Positions 5,971 through 6,798 of a stretch of DNA of 6,798 nt are shown piece by piece. Below the pieces are notes generated by a model, which ran no database searches, was not told the DNA's origin, and worked only from the letters and a program-made list of their open reading frames with translations. Within the stretch, counting starts at the first letter, position 1, and every line of letters begins with the position of its first letter. A program made the translations under genes and the position numbers. The stretch comes from Acidobacteriota bacterium (GTDB lineage Bacteria > Acidobacteriota > Terriglobia > Terriglobales > Acidobacteriaceae): the NCBI GenBank assembly GCA_021778875.1, contig JAJYBT010000138.1, positions 1-6,798 of the forward strand, written 5' to 3'.

Positions 5971-6798
5971 ATGCCCGACTACATCTACCTTCTGGAAAAT
6001 AGGCTCTCGGCCGACCAGCGCCACGCTCTCACGCATCTGCGCAACGTGGCGCGGGAAGCAGGCAACATTCTGTTTCTTACCGGAGACGCGGTGCGCGACC
6101 TCACCAGCGGTCACGCCGTGCGCGAACTTGAAGTGGCAGTGCAGGGAAATGCCCTCAAGCTAAAGAAAGCAATCGAGAAATCAGGCGGAAAGCTCTGGGG
6201 TGAGGATGAGCCTTCCCGCAGCCTCTACCTCTGCTTTCCCGGCACCGTCCGGGTCAATGTTGTCAGCACCCATCGCACGGACTATCCCAAACCGGGCAAG
6301 CCCGTCTATCACTGGGCCTCGATCCAGGACGACCTGCGCCGCCGCGACTTCACCATCAACTCCATGGCCATCTCCCTCAACGAGGGCTCCTACGGCCTGC
6401 TCATGGATCCGCTCAACGGCGCCGCCGACATCGAATCGCGGACTCTCCGCCTGGTTTCGAACTACGGCTTTCTCGAGCAACCCTCGCTCCTGATCCGCGC
6501 GATTCGCTATCGTGCCCGCCTCGGCTGGGAGATGGACCCAAGAACCCAGACCCGCTATGAAGATGCCCGGAACGAGGGCGTGATCGAGTTCCTTTCCGCC
6601 CATGACCGCAGCCGCGAGCTCGAGCAGATCGGGCACGAGGAAGATGGGCTCAAAGTCCTGCGCGCACTCGAGGCGGAAGGCTGGATGAAGGTTCTTTTCC
6701 CGGCCTGGACCTCGGCCAAAGCCGACGAGAGCAAACTCACCGCGCTTCACGATCTTGCCGTGCAGTTGCTCATGCAGGGGGTTCATCCTGACATGTCG
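5971..6798 (+). CDS. class II CCA/poly(A)-polymerase-type nucleotidyltransferase homologue with degenerate active site (partial)
   Basis: The first 276 residues are present and the frame is still open at the window end. The fold is that of class II tRNA nucleotidyltransferases, which add CCA (or poly(A)) to RNA 3' ends. Recognisable in order are the GGxxRD-like loop (TGDAVRDLTSG, 37-47), VRVNVVSTHRTDYPKPG (93-109), the intact RRDFTIN helix (124-130), MDPLNGAADIESRTLRLV and the neck RAIRYRARLGWEMD (176-189), then SRELEQ. Several key residues differ. The metal-binding DxD is E52-L-E54, the second Gly of GG is D39, the third acid of the usual DVV segment is N96, and the base-selecting EDxxR is EQPSL (169-173). 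It may be an inactive or repurposed relative, so no gene symbol is given. The start at ATG 5971 has AGG seven bases upstream. It is divergent from the hypothetical gene. Confidence 0.85.
   Translation, partial: MPDYIYLLENRLSADQRHALTHLRNVAREAGNILFLTGDAVRDLTSGHAVRELEVAVQGNALKLKKAIEKSGGKLWGEDEPSRSLYLCFPGTVRVNVVSTHRTDYPKPGKPVYHWASIQDDLRRRDFTINSMAISLNEGSYGLLMDPLNGAADIESRTLRLVSNYGFLEQPSLLIRAIRYRARLGWEMDPRTQTRYEDARNEGVIEFLSAHDRSRELEQIGHEEDGLKVLRALEAEGWMKVLFPAWTSAKADESKLTALHDLAVQLLMQGVHPDMS

Noticed and set aside
6181..6786. Minus-strand open frame of 201 codons opposite the nucleotidyltransferase homologue
   Set aside because: The plus strand carries RRDFTIN and the neck motifs in frame; the antisense product has no features of its own.
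1..6798. CRISPR array, tRNA, IS element or phage attachment site
   Set aside because: No regularly spaced repeats, cloverleaf, transposase or terminal inverted repeats with target duplications were seen on either strand.

Overview
The window looks like a GC-rich chromosomal segment from Acidobacteriota, most likely an Acidobacteriaceae/Terriglobia-type soil bacterium. This is an inference. It rests on a PEP-CTERM surface protein next to polysaccharide glycosyltransferases, a small hypothetical protein of a type I associate with acidobacterial genomes, a tRNA-nucleotidyltransferase-like protein, and strong G/C bias at third codon positions. No rRNA, tRNA, CRISPR array, insertion sequence or phage gene was seen.

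Layout: (1) Bases 1-69 probably hold the 3' end of an upstream gene. (2) An AT-richer 180-base leader carries an 18-bp perfect palindrome and a well-matched sigma-54 (-24/-12) promoter, driving a secreted PEP-CTERM protein (250-834, +). (3) Convergent to it is a minus-strand group: a GT4 glycosyltransferase (2674-3738), a ~250-base gap, a small membrane protein (2069-2422) and a second GT4 enzyme (888-2072). The last two overlap as GTGA, so they are probably translationally coupled. (4) Divergent from that group is a third GT4 enzyme of the CapM/PglA type (about 3925-5139, +). (5) A conserved-hypothetical protein lies on the minus strand (5186-5704). (6) Divergent from it is a partial CCA/poly(A)-polymerase-like protein (5971-6798, +) that runs off the end.

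Together, three GT4 transferases and a membrane protein suggest part of an exopolysaccharide or lipid-linked glycan locus. The PEP-CTERM protein is the kind of exported protein that an exosortase handles in bacteria making such polymers. No exosortase, flippase, polymerase or chain-length gene is in the window.

The points most worth following up are the sigma-54 promoter with its palindrome at enhancer distance; the nucleotidyltransferase homologue that keeps the fold motifs but has lost most catalytic and base-selecting residues; and the small membrane protein whose C-terminus looks like that of a GT4 enzyme and whose start codon sits inside an 18-bp inverted repeat. Several starts were moved from the longest possible one on ribosome-binding-site or codon evidence; the reasons are given in each entry.
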